Assembly (NCBI RefSeq): GCF_918320885.1
Contig: NZ_OU907312.1
Location: 930,465-994,464, forward strand
Direction of reading: 5' to 3'
Length of the DNA: 64,000 bases
From: an unidentified bacterial endosymbiont
GTDB lineage: Bacteria; Pseudomonadota; Gammaproteobacteria; Enterobacterales; G038960095
Translations under genes and position numbers: made by a program
In this document: positions 18,572 to 27,358 of the stretch, in pieces
Layout of the letters: the number at the start of each line of letters is the position of its first letter
Position numbering within the stretch: the stretch's first letter is position 1
Notes under the pieces: generated by a model
Seen by the model: only the letters and a program-made list of their open reading frames with translations
Databases searched by the model: none
What the model was told of the DNA's origin: nothing

Positions 18572-18778
18572 ACGGATAACCGTTGTTGCGGAACGCTGGA
18601 TACGAATATCGCTATCCGAACGCTGCTCGCCGAAAAAAACCGGCTGTACTGCTGGGCTGGTGGCGCCATTATCGCTGATAGTGAGGTGGAGGCTGAATAC
18701 CAAGAGACCTTTGATAAGCTGAATAAAATCTTACCGCTACTGAAGTTTGGGGAGCTGAGAAACAGAAAACTGGCTTAA
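18572..18778 (+). pseudogene. pabB: pabB remnant (C-terminus only)
   Basis: The last 65-70 codons of aminodeoxychorismate synthase component I: GTLDTNIAIRTLLAEKN, then CWAGGAIIADSEVEAEYQET and FDKLNKILPLL, matching the conserved C-terminal chorismate-binding region of PabB. The upstream part is missing and is replaced by the IS481 remnant at about 18550-18570. This copy cannot be functional. Confidence 0.75.
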
Positions 18779-19029
18779 CCGGACAATTTAAATGCCAATA
18801 ACCGTTAATTTTCTGGTATCGTTCAGCAGAGTCTCCTCCTATTTCAAACCGGAAAAACAAGGAACTGTTAGCTAAAGTATGAACTACTACCTGTTAGGGA
18901 TGTTAGCGCTCCTAGTGATCAATTTCCAAGCACACGGGATCAAGGATACCTCTGCGAGTGTGTCGACCCAAACGCCTGAAATTATCATGGTGCCTCAGCA
19001 GAACAGTGTGCAGTTTATGCGCCGTGTTA

Positions 19030-20125
19030 AGTGCTCTATAAAAATGAAATGCAATGAGTTATGCTAAAGATATGAATTTTCACTCTGCATGCTGTTGCCC
19101 AATGAAATTGTCCATAAAATTGACAGAAACTGAGCGCTTTACATTACAACAACTATCTTTAAACCATCATTATAGAGAGACCAGGATGCGAGGAGCTGGA
19201 CTGTTACTACTAGCCAAGGGACTCAAACCGGTTGAAGTTTCCAAGGAGCTTTTGGTTAGTTTTCGAGCGGTGTATAACTGGATCCATAGGTGGCGCCGAG
19301 CAGGTATTTGTGGCCTGCTTTGTCAATATAACGGCGGCCGACCACGAGCGCTGTCGCCAGAAATGGTTGCCAGTGCTGTCGACGCTGCATGCTCGGAATC
19401 ATTGAGTTTAGCAGGCATAGCCAAACGAGTGGAAGCTGAACATGGTGCCTTACCTTGCACGCTAGAAACACTCGCTTCGGCGCTTAAAGAGCAAGGGCTC
19501 TCCTATAAAAGATCACGTTATTCACTTAAAAAAAACGTGATGAAGCCTGTTACATTGCAAAATCAGCTGTACTCTCAAGGCTCAAATTGCTCTCCCGTGA
19601 AGACAACAAATATCGTTTGATCTATTTTGATGAAAGTGGTTTTTCCTCTACCCCTCCTGTTCAGAATGGTTGGGGACCTAGAGGGCAGCCGCATCGGGTA
19701 GAACCAAAACCACACTGCAGACGTTCGGTACTGGGGGCTTTAGATTTTTCAGCTAACACCTTGTCCCATAAGATTATTGAGCAAAATGTGACAAGAAAAG
19801 AGGTCGTTGACTTTTTAGAGGATATTGCCCAGAAGGGTGAGCAACGCTATACCTTTGTGGTATTAGATAATGCCAGTATTCATCATGGCATTGAGCAAGA
19901 GACATTGAAACGGTGGTTCGTGGAGAACAATATGGTACTTCTTTATCTTCCCGCTTATAGTCCAGAGCTTAATTTGATTGAGATAGTTTGGAAACAAGCT
20001 AAGTATCATTGGCGCCGCTTGGTAACCTGGAGTAAACAAACTATCAATACAGAAATTAACCGCTTGTTGAGCTCTTATGGCAATATTTTTGCAGTTAATT
20101 TTTCGCGATAACTTATCAAAATGAG
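19030..20125 (+). mobile_element. IS630-family insertion sequence (1096 bp)
   Basis: Boundaries are set by the TA dinucleotides at 19028-19029 and 20126-20127 (IS630/Tc1 elements duplicate TA) and by exact restoration of the oxidase frame when the segment is removed. Weakly similar sequences near the ends (GAGTTATGCTAAA inside the left end and, on the other strand, AAGTTATCGCGAAA inside the right end) may be part of the inverted repeats. Confidence 0.85.
19102..20111 (+). CDS. IS630-family DDE transposase with A8 frameshift site
   Basis: An N-terminal HTH part (LTETERFTLQQLSLNHHYRE; FRAVYNWIHRWRRAG) is in one frame up to a stop at 19620. The catalytic part (YFDESGF, VLDNASIHHG, YSPELNLIEIVW: the DDE residues) is in the -1 frame. 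They overlap, and the switch can occur at eight consecutive A at 19528-19535: one base of slippage gives KKKRDEACYIAKS...LKLLSREDNKYRLIYFDESG, a normal full-length transposase of about 335 residues. Either programmed slippage or a recent mutation. Confidence 0.8.
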
Positions 20126-21380
20126 TACTGCGCAGCACCGTACAATTTCTCTACGGGGAACACAGCATAGCCAAGGCGGACATACCCTAAACGATGATGG
20201 GGTGGTGCTTGATCTCTCAGCACTCAATCATATGAGTATGGTTGCTCCGGATGTTATCCGCATCCAAGCGGGTGCTCGGTGGAAACAGGTGATTGAGTAC
20301 TTAGATCCTTTAGGATGGTCACTGGCGGTAGTGCAATCAGACTGTGATTTTAGCGTGGGGGGTAGCATTGCAGTTAATGCGCACGGCTGGCAGTTCAATA
20401 AACCGCCGATTATTGGCACAGTCGAAGGTCTCCACCTACTGCTGGCCGATGGCACGCTGCGCTATTGTAGCCGTCACCAGCACGCTGAGCTTTTTAAGGC
20501 GGTGATAGGGGGCTATGGTCTATTGGGTATTATCATCGATGTCGATCTGAAAGTAACCCGTAACGGCGCCTACCAGCTTAAACAGTGGGTCATTGAGTCC
20601 ACCGATTTTTTACCTCTCTATCAGCAGATCAAACAAAATCAACAAGCAGAGCTGTTTTTTGGGCGTTTCTCCTTACATCGAGACCATTTTCTGCGCAGCA
20701 TTATCGTGCGTCTCTACGAAAATCAGGATCAGCCGCTAACCGGGAGTACCATGACCGATCATCAATGGTACCAAGGCATCACCAACTGGTTTTTCGCACA
20801 AACCTATGGCAGCAATTTTTTCAAAAAACTACGGTGGCTGCTAGAGTCCAGTAGCTGGTTGAGCAAACTTTATCAGTATTTATCACGCAACCAGTTGTTA
20901 TATCACACGACCAGTAACTACGTGACCCAGAACTCAGAACAGGTTGATCTCCTACAAGAGTTTTTTATTCCTCTGCAACAATTTAAACCTTTTGTGGATT
21001 TTTTGCAGTCACTGCACCCGGATCTCAGCAAGCCACTGATGAATATCACCATCAGGGACCTACAGCCCGATCAGGAAAGTTTGCTGCGTTATGCGCCGGA
21101 AGAGCGGATAGCTTTTGTGATGTTTTTCCGTGGTCCTAAAACCGTAGCTTTTGAACGTGAACTCCGCACCACTGTTTTAAAAATCACTGATCGGGCACTA
21201 GCGTTAGGGGGTAGCTACTACTTACCCTACCGTGCTTATCAAACCAAGCAGCAATTTAGCACTGCTTACCCCCAACAGCAGCAGTTTAAAACGTTGATCA
21301 AGCGCTACAATCCCCAAGGCGTTTTTATGAATCAATTTTACAAAAACTACCTGGGTGATATCCTTTTACCCGATCATTGA

Positions 21381-21873
21381 CCAATCCACTGACTACCACC
21401 ATGACAACCCGCTGGCTATACCCATCTTCACAGTGGGCTTTCGGAAGAGAAGTGTTCTAAATCACAGTTCATACGGTTGAAGGCCAGAAGCAGCTGCTTC
21501 TATTATCGTTTATTGCTGTATAATGGCAGGTTTTAAACCCCTTAAGAAATAGGCACTGCAGTCACCGAACATCACCCCATCATTGACGACTGCTGTTCGC
21601 CCGTTTTTATAAAAATATGTCGTTCTCCTACGCCCTTACTCCGATCAACCCAATAACCGCAACCCAAGCCACTAGACTCTCCGCGATAGCTGGGATGGCC
21701 GCAGCAGGATTAACCACAAAGATGACCATTGAAGCAAACACGCCAGCACCCCTTGAGGAGAAGAGCAGCCCGTTAGCCTGGAGTCAGTTTGAGCTGGATT
21801 AACAGAGTAAGTGCAAACTTCTACGCTTAGGCCGCGACGCCGTGAGGTCTACTGTTGTGGAAGCGCATAGGGA
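21381..21873. other. Stretch without a convincing gene between oxidase and 4.5S RNA
   Basis: A TGTATAAT extended -10-like element lies at about 21518-21525. An ORF of 61 codons at 21617-21802 (MSFSYALTPINPITATQATR...) has no ribosome-binding site and no recognisable family. I see nothing else supportable. Confidence 0.4.
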
Positions 21874-21902
21874 TTGCGTTATCGATAGCAATGCGCGATA
21901 AT
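21874..21902 (+). promoter_or_regulatory. Promoter of ffs
   Basis: TTGCGT (21874-21879) and GATAAT (21897-21902) are spaced by 17 bases and followed by a GC-rich discriminator (GCGCCCGC), as in strong stable-RNA promoters. A start about 7 bases further on would give a leader of roughly 25 nt before the mature RNA, comparable to the RNase P-processed leader of E. coli 4.5S RNA. Confidence 0.65.
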
Positions 21903-21936
21903 GCGCCCGCACAGTCGGTAAAGCGTTGTGCGCTAT

Positions 21937-22047
21937 GGGGGAGCTATCGGTCCTCCAGCACTGTTCATTTATCAACTCGGTCAGGTCCGGAAGGAAGCAG
22001 CCGTCGTAAATTGAACAGGTGCTGAGATGCGTTGGGTAGCCCCCCCA
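21937..22047 (+). ncRNA. ffs: 4.5S RNA (signal recognition particle RNA)
   Basis: Contains the invariant apical sequence GGTCAGGTCCGGAAGGAAGC (about 21983-22002) that binds Ffh. The long hairpin closes with GGGGGAGCTA at the 5' end against TAGCCCCCCC at the 3' end. Length about 111 nt (E. coli 114). It directs SRP targeting of membrane proteins. The downstream ACCTTTCAAAGGT (about 22046-22058) is a short hairpin that may aid termination. It lies in the same genomic neighbourhood as htpG-adk in E. coli. Confidence 0.96.
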
Positions 22048-22076
22048 CCTTTCAAAGGTCTACTACGGCTAGCCGG

Positions 22077-22493
22077 CTAACGCAGGGTGAGCACGATATT
22101 GCGCTCTGCCAAGGTCTTAGTGATGTGCTCCTGATTTTGCACCATATACTCTATCTGCGCCTCCAGGGCGGCCACGTCCAGCTCATCCAACGGTAGAGAG
22201 ATCGCCAGCAGTAGGGTCCGTGAGATCGGTTCAAACGAGACATAAGGCCCGTTGACCTCAGCAAACAGCAGATTGGTGGTCAGCAGCTCTAGCGCGAAGT
22301 TATCGGGGTCGGGATCGGGATAACTGCCTAAAATTCCATAGATCAATAGGGACTCATCACTGCTGGCGAGCAGGGTGACGCGGTAGTGATCATCGATAAT
22401 AAAGGAGCACATCCGTTGCTCATCAAAGGCGAGATCTTTAATGCCAATCGATTGACTCAGATCACTCAGTAGGGCTTCAGCACGGCTTGACAT
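22077..22493 (-). CDS. cesT: CesT-family type III secretion chaperone
   Basis: A 138-residue acidic protein with the class I chaperone fold. It resembles LEE CesT over most of its length: opening MSSRAEALLSDLSQSIGIKD, the strand ERMCSFIID (CesT has RLCSFAID), NFALELLTTNLLFAEVNGPY (CesT has [20 protein letters not shown]), and the LLLAISLPLDELD helix region. CesT binds effectors such as Tir and delivers them to the T3SS ATPase. It lies 43 bp downstream of an intimin-like gene on the same strand; in the LEE5 operon the order is tir-cesT-eae. No Tir-like gene is adjacent. Complete and apparently functional. Confidence 0.88.
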   Translation of the reverse strand: MSSRAEALLSDLSQSIGIKDLAFDEQRMCSFIIDDHYRVTLLASSDESLLIYGILGSYPDPDPDNFALELLTTNLLFAEVNGPYVSFEPISRTLLLAISLPLDELDVAALEAQIEYMVQNQEHITKTLAERNIVLTLR

Positions 22494-24155
22494 AGAGAGT
22501 CCTTCACAGCGTGTACGGTGGCCGCGAGTCCGTTAGTTAAGGGTTAAATTGACAGATGGTACATAGTTCTTGGGCACCCTCCAGTTGGATATAAGGTTTG
22601 CCCGTGGCTAAATCATATCCAGGTCGTTTCCAATTCCCTTCACCTTCCTTACCTGGTTCTTCATCTTTTACCCAGGAAATAAATTTTTTATTTTCGACTG
22701 GTTCAAAGGTCTTTCTGGCCCACGATTCAACTTCTTTTAGTCTGACTTGTAAAATATCCTTTAGAATCTGGTCATTTGGGAGCGAACCTCCTTTATCCTT
22801 ACAATACGCCTCAGACTCTAGGTAATTGCGTAGCGTATTATCCATGGCTTGTAAGAGAGGCTGCTCTGCCTCTAGTTCTGTATAGGATGCAGTGTCACCG
22901 GCACTAGTGACTTTAATCGTCGCTGCCCCAGTCTTTTTGATCGTGACGATACAGTGGCCATCCTTCTTATCATCAATGGACGCTACCGTGTCATCACTAG
23001 TTGTCCATGCATACGTACCATCACCGCCGCTAGCCGTCAATTCTATGGTCTCTCCAGACAGCCAGGTAGCAGGTAACTCTTTAGTTTCTGGGCCCTCGAT
23101 TTTGACTGCAGAAAGCTCTTTTTTAACAATCACTTGCACCGTGGCTGGTCGGGAGTGATTACCTGCTTTGTCAACAGCGATACCAGTGATGATATAGGTT
23201 TTTTCCTGGTTGGGTAAATCTAGACTCCAGTGTTCATGCTCTTCACCAGGCGTTGCAAAAAGAGCGCCACCATCTTTTTTAAATTCAGCGGCCTCCCAGC
23301 GAATTTCTTTGAAGCCGTTGGATGCGAACACCTCTATAGGCAAATCAGCGGTGCCGTCTGGCGTACCGTGTACTTGCGGCGGTAGTTTTAACACCACATC
23401 ACTGACGACCAGTTCGGTAGTGGCAGCACTGGATTTATTCCCTTGTTTGTCCACGGCAATGCCGGTCAATAGATAGCTTCCCGGCGCTTTAGGGGAGGTA
23501 ATCTGATAGCGCCCATCCTCCAAGGTTTTAACGGCTCCTCCGGCTTCGGTGAGCACGTGGTCATCCCAAGTGATCTCTTTAAAGCCAAAGTGTGCTTCCA
23601 CTTGAACCTCGAGGGGGAGTGTCTCTTCTGGTCCGCCAAACAGCTGACGGGGAAGCGTTAAGGTAATCAGTTGTTTTACCGTGATTTCTGTGGTGGCAGC
23701 CGTGGATTGGTTACCCTGTTGATCCACGGCAATGCCGATCAGCGGGTAGCGCCCCGGTTTTTTTGGTAAAATAACTTCATAGCGGGTATCCCCCAAGTGT
23801 TTAATAGTTCCCCCGGCTGCGGTGAGCGCCTCACTGTTCCAGTTAATCGCTTTAAAGCCAAAACGCGCCTCTACCGTAGCGGCTAGAGGGATCTTCTCCT
23901 CCGGAAAACCTACCAATTGATCCGAAGGGGGAAGGCGTAAACTAATGGGTGCTAGTTGACGGTATTGGAGCACTAAACGATTATTCCGCTGTACCCAGTC
24001 ATACTTCCCAATGTTGAGGGTACGAGAGGCGGCCACTTTATGCGGATCAATTTGATACTCCCAGGGGAGATCGAGGAGTGATCTTGCTACCCTTTAACGG
24101 ACACAACGAAGAGGAACAAAGCGTATAATTTTTTGTTACTTTTTGAGGTGAAGTT

Positions 24156-24455
24156 ATGAATCAAGGGGAATCAAGGAGCTATGATAAGGAATTCAAGCTG
24201 AATGCGGTAAAGCTGTATCACAGCACTGGTAAAACGCTCTGTCAATTGAGCGAGGAATTGGGAGTTCCCAAGAGTACATTGGCAGGGTGGGTCCATCAGC
24301 ATAACAAGGATGGTGCAGAGGCTTTCCCGGGCAAAGGATACCTGAAAGCGTCTGATGCTGAGCTCAGTCAATTGCGGAAAGAATTGGCGATAGCACGCGA
24401 AGAGAGGGATATCCTAAAAAAAGCCTTGGGCATCTTCTCAGTGGCCCGCAAGTAA
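24156..24455 (+). CDS. IS3 transposase OrfA, copy 2
   Basis: 99 residues, identical to OrfA of copy 1: helix-turn-helix followed by coiled coil, with the A7G frameshift tract near the 3' end (about 24415-24422). Confidence 0.93.
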   Translation: MNQGESRSYDKEFKLNAVKLYHSTGKTLCQLSEELGVPKSTLAGWVHQHNKDGAEAFPGKGYLKASDAELSQLRKELAIAREERDILKKALGIFSVARK

Positions 24456-24466
24456 AATACCAGTTT

Positions 24467-25321
24467 ATGCAAAAGCATGCTGGGGAATTCAGCGTAGAGA
24501 GGATGTCCAACGTGTTAGGTGTATCCCGCAGTGGCTATTATCAGTTTATCAAGGCTGAGCCATCCAAGCGCTATTGTGAGGATGAGCGTTTAATATCTGA
24601 AATTAAAGAGGTTTATACCATAAGCAACCAAATTTACGGTAGCCCACGTATCCATGCTGAGTTACGAGCTAGAGGTGAGCGCTGTTCACGCAAACGGGTT
24701 TGTCGGCTAATGAAAGCAGCCCATATTGCGGCTAAGATGAAAAAACGATTTAAGGTAACCACAATAGTCGATCCAAAGGCCGCAGTGGCGCCTAATTTAC
24801 TCAAGCAGAAGTTCACAGCCACTCGCCCTGATCAATACTGGGCAGCAGATATTACCTATATTCCGACCCAAGAGGGATGGTTGTATGTTGCTATCGTACT
24901 GGACCTGTTCTCTCGTAGTATCGTGGGGATGGATATGCAAGCTCACATGACCACCGAGTTAGTAGCCGCAGCATTACGCCAGGCAATAACACGGAGGAAG
25001 CCTGCTGCAGGTCTCATCCACCACTCCGACCGAGGCAGCCAGTATACCAGCAAAGGATTCAAGGCTGTATCGGCGCATCACCAGATAACGCTTAGCATGA
25101 GTAGTACGGGCAATTGTTATGACAATGCAGTAGCAGAGAGTTTTTTCCATACCTTAAAAACAGAGCACACCCACTTTGAACGTTTTGAGAGCAGAGAACA
25201 AGCCAAATTGAGCATTTTTGAATACGTAGAAGTGTTTTATAACCGACAGAGACGGCACTCAACGCTAGGCTATCTGTCTCCTGTAAATTTTGAAAAAAAT
25301 TGGTTATCCCAGGTCGCTTAA
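24467..25321 (+). CDS. IS3 transposase OrfB, copy 2
   Basis: 284-residue DDE integrase domain, identical to copy 1. The -1 frame is open from the A7G site of OrfA into this ORF. Confidence 0.93.
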   Translation: MQKHAGEFSVERMSNVLGVSRSGYYQFIKAEPSKRYCEDERLISEIKEVYTISNQIYGSPRIHAELRARGERCSRKRVCRLMKAAHIAAKMKKRFKVTTIVDPKAAVAPNLLKQKFTATRPDQYWAADITYIPTQEGWLYVAIVLDLFSRSIVGMDMQAHMTTELVAAALRQAITRRKPAAGLIHHSDRGSQYTSKGFKAVSAHHQITLSMSSTGNCYDNAVAESFFHTLKTEHTHFERFESREQAKLSIFEYVEVFYNRQRRHSTLGYLSPVNFEKNWLSQVA

Positions 25322-26115
25322 GGTTTCTCTTCTCTGTGTCTAAAAAAAGGTGGCAAGATCAGAGATAATCGAATTGTAAGGTCAATCGGGTCTCTTTTTT
25401 GCTTTTACGGCCTATTTTATGGTCGACGCCGATAGTGAACAGGGGCACTGGGGTGTAGTGGATGCCGAGGGTAGCGGCCAGCGGATTCTTCTGCCGATCC
25501 TCACGCTGTTTGTCAAATAGCGCGACCTGGTCGCCGAAGTAGTTTTCAAACAGCAAGTGTGCCCCCAGATGGGGATAGCTCGGCCAATAACCTTGCGCAC
25601 GGAGATCAAAGCCACTGGCGGCTTTTTCTTGATAGCCCTCCACCTTTTTAGACTCTTTCCAGCCACTAACCGCAAAATAACCATTGCCAGAAAATTTCAG
25701 ATAATCGCGCCACAGCTCTGCCCCAACGCCTAAACGCGAGTGGGGGCGCTTCAGATGTTGGTCTAAAAAGGCGTTATAACCCACGAGCCAATCTTGAATA
25801 AGATGACGCCGCCCTAGTCCAATATTGGCTACCGGTTGGCTATCATAGTAGTGTATCCCCAATTGACTAAAAGTCAGCGGTCGCGAGCAGGACTCATCGA
25901 GGGGCACCAGCAGTGCTAGCTCCCCGTGAAACTGTTTAAAGCGGTAGTTACTCCCGAGGTTTATTCGAGCGCGTCCAAATTGACTAAACCAGCGTTCGCC
26001 CCGTACACTGGCGCTCTGTTGCAGCAGGGTAGCGATTTGCTGCTCACTGGCCAGAGGGGCGGGGGAACTCGATAGTGATCTTGCCACCTTTTTTTAGACA
26101 CAGAGAAGAGAAACC

Positions 26116-26970
26116 TTAAGCGACCTGGGATAACCAATTTTTTTCAAAATTTACAGGAGACAGATAGCCTAGCGTTGAGTGCCGTCTCTGTCGGTTATAA
26201 AACACTTCTACGTATTCAAAAATGCTCAATTTGGCTTGTTCTCTGCTCTCAAAACGTTCAAAGTGGGTGTGCTCTGTTTTTAAGGTATGGAAAAAACTCT
26301 CTGCTACTGCATTGTCATAACAATTGCCCGTACTACTCATGCTAAGCGTTATCTGGTGATGCGCCGATACAGCCTTGAATCCTTTGCTGGTATACTGGCT
26401 GCCTCGGTCGGAGTGGTGGATGAGACCTGCAGCAGGCTTCCTCCGTGTTATTGCCTGGCGTAATGCTGCGGCTACTAACTCGGTGGTCATGTGAGCTTGC
26501 ATATCCATCCCCACGATACTACGAGAGAACAGGTCCAGTACGATAGCAACATACAACCATCCCTCTTGGGTCGGAATATAGGTAATATCTGCTGCCCAGT
26601 ATTGATCAGGGCGAGTGGCTGTGAACTTCTGCTTGAGTAAATTAGGCGCCACTGCGGCCTTTGGATCGACTATTGTGGTTACCTTAAATCGTTTTTTCAT
26701 CTTAGCCGCAATATGGGCTGCTTTCATTAGCCGACAAACCCGTTTGCGTGAACAGCGCTCACCTCTAGCTCGTAACTCAGCATGGATACGTGGGCTACCG
26801 TAAATTTGGTTGCTTATGGTATAAACCTCTTTAATTTCAGATATTAAACGCTCATCCTCACAATAGCGCTTGGATGGCTCAGCCTTGATAAACTGATAAT
26901 AGCCACTGCGGGATACACCTAACACGTTGGACATCCTCTCTACGCTGAATTCCCCAGCATGCTTTTGCAT
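26116..26970 (-). CDS. IS3 transposase OrfB, copy 3
   Basis: 284-residue DDE integrase domain, identical to the other copies; expressed as OrfAB by -1 frameshift. Confidence 0.93.
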   Translation of the reverse strand: MQKHAGEFSVERMSNVLGVSRSGYYQFIKAEPSKRYCEDERLISEIKEVYTISNQIYGSPRIHAELRARGERCSRKRVCRLMKAAHIAAKMKKRFKVTTIVDPKAAVAPNLLKQKFTATRPDQYWAADITYIPTQEGWLYVAIVLDLFSRSIVGMDMQAHMTTELVAAALRQAITRRKPAAGLIHHSDRGSQYTSKGFKAVSAHHQITLSMSSTGNCYDNAVAESFFHTLKTEHTHFERFESREQAKLSIFEYVEVFYNRQRRHSTLGYLSPVNFEKNWLSQVA

Positions 26971-26981
26971 AAACTGGTATT

Positions 26982-27281
26982 TTACTTGCGGGCCACTGAG
27001 AAGATGCCCAAGGCTTTTTTTAGGATATCCCTCTCTTCGCGTGCTATCGCCAATTCTTTCCGCAATTGACTGAGCTCAGCATCAGACGCTTTCAGGTATC
27101 CTTTGCCCGGGAAAGCCTCTGCACCATCCTTGTTATGCTGATGGACCCACCCTGCCAATGTACTCTTGGGAACTCCCAATTCCTCGCTCAATTGACAGAG
27201 CGTTTTACCAGTGCTGTGATACAGCTTTACCGCATTCAGCTTGAATTCCTTATCATAGCTCCTTGATTCCCCTTGATTCAT
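26982..27281 (-). CDS. IS3 transposase OrfA, copy 3
   Basis: 99 residues, identical to OrfA of the other copies, with the same A7G slippery tract. Confidence 0.93.
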   Translation of the reverse strand: MNQGESRSYDKEFKLNAVKLYHSTGKTLCQLSEELGVPKSTLAGWVHQHNKDGAEAFPGKGYLKASDAELSQLRKELAIAREERDILKKALGIFSVARK

Positions 27282-27358
27282 AACTTCACCTCAAAAAGTA
27301 ACAAAAAATTATACGCTTTGTTCCTCTTCGTTGTGTCCGTTAAAGGGTAGCAAGATCA

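Larger units (their letters stand above)
18879..21380 (+). pseudogene. FAD-linked oxidase gene interrupted by IS630
   Basis: Two pieces, 18879-19029 and 20126-21380, flank an IS630-family element. Removing the element with one TA joins them in frame as ...MRRV-TAQHRTISLRGTQHSQGG. The rebuilt protein is about 467 residues: a hydrophobic N-terminal segment (YYLLGMLALLVINF, signal or anchor), an FAD-binding PCMH-type fold (SLRGTQHSQGG, DCDFSVGGSIAVNAHG, AVIGGYGLLGIIIDVDLKV) and a C-terminus ending FMNQFYKNYLGDI, as in berberine-bridge/sugar-lactone oxidases. Substrate unknown. The downstream piece could start at ATG 20121 inside the IS end but would lack part of the FAD site. Confidence 0.8.
24079..25361 (+). 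mobile_element. IS3-family insertion sequence, copy 2 (1283 bp), inside the intimin-like gene
   Basis: Same element as copy 1, opposite orientation. It is flanked by a 3-bp direct repeat GAG (24076-24078 and 25362-25364), the expected target duplication. Excision with one GAG restores the host gene frame exactly, so this is a simple, recent insertion. Confidence 0.96.
22537..26075 (-). pseudogene. Intimin/invasin-like adhesin, interrupted by IS3 copy 2 and 5'-truncated by IS3 copy 3
   Basis: Two coding pieces, 25362-26075 (beta-barrel) and 22537-24078, flank IS3 copy 2. Removing the IS and one GAG restores the frame (QFDYL-LDLPWEYQIDPHKVA). The barrel has inverse-autotransporter features (FSQFGRARINLGSNYRFKQF, FSQLGIHYYDSQPVANIGLG, HSRLGVGAELW). 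The linker KYDWVQRNNRLVLQYRQ is typical of the barrel/passenger junction. The passenger has three bacterial Ig-like repeats of about 90-95 residues, a Big_2-like domain (SGGDGTYAWTTSDDTVASID) and a C-terminal lectin-like domain with paired cysteines (EAYCKDKGGSLP ... ELCTICQFNP). The signal peptide and barrel start are missing beyond copy 3. About 750 codons remain. Confidence 0.88.
26076..27358 (-). mobile_element. IS3-family insertion sequence, copy 3 (1283 bp), at a rearrangement junction
   Basis: Same element, minus orientation. Left flank TAG, right flank GGG: no target duplication. The left side is the 5'-truncated barrel of the intimin-like gene (minus strand) and the right side is the 5'-truncated sctE (plus strand), so two different broken genes meet at this IS. 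That is best explained by homologous recombination or an adjacent deletion between IS copies. Confidence 0.94.

Noticed and set aside
18879..19067. A separate 62-residue membrane peptide gene
   Set aside because: Its first 50 codons join in frame to the FAD oxidase when IS630 is removed; the last 12 codons are IS sequence.
21617..21802. 61-residue ORF upstream of ffs as a gene
   Set aside because: No ribosome-binding site, no homology recognised, and composition does not stand out; left as uncertain in the intergenic entry.
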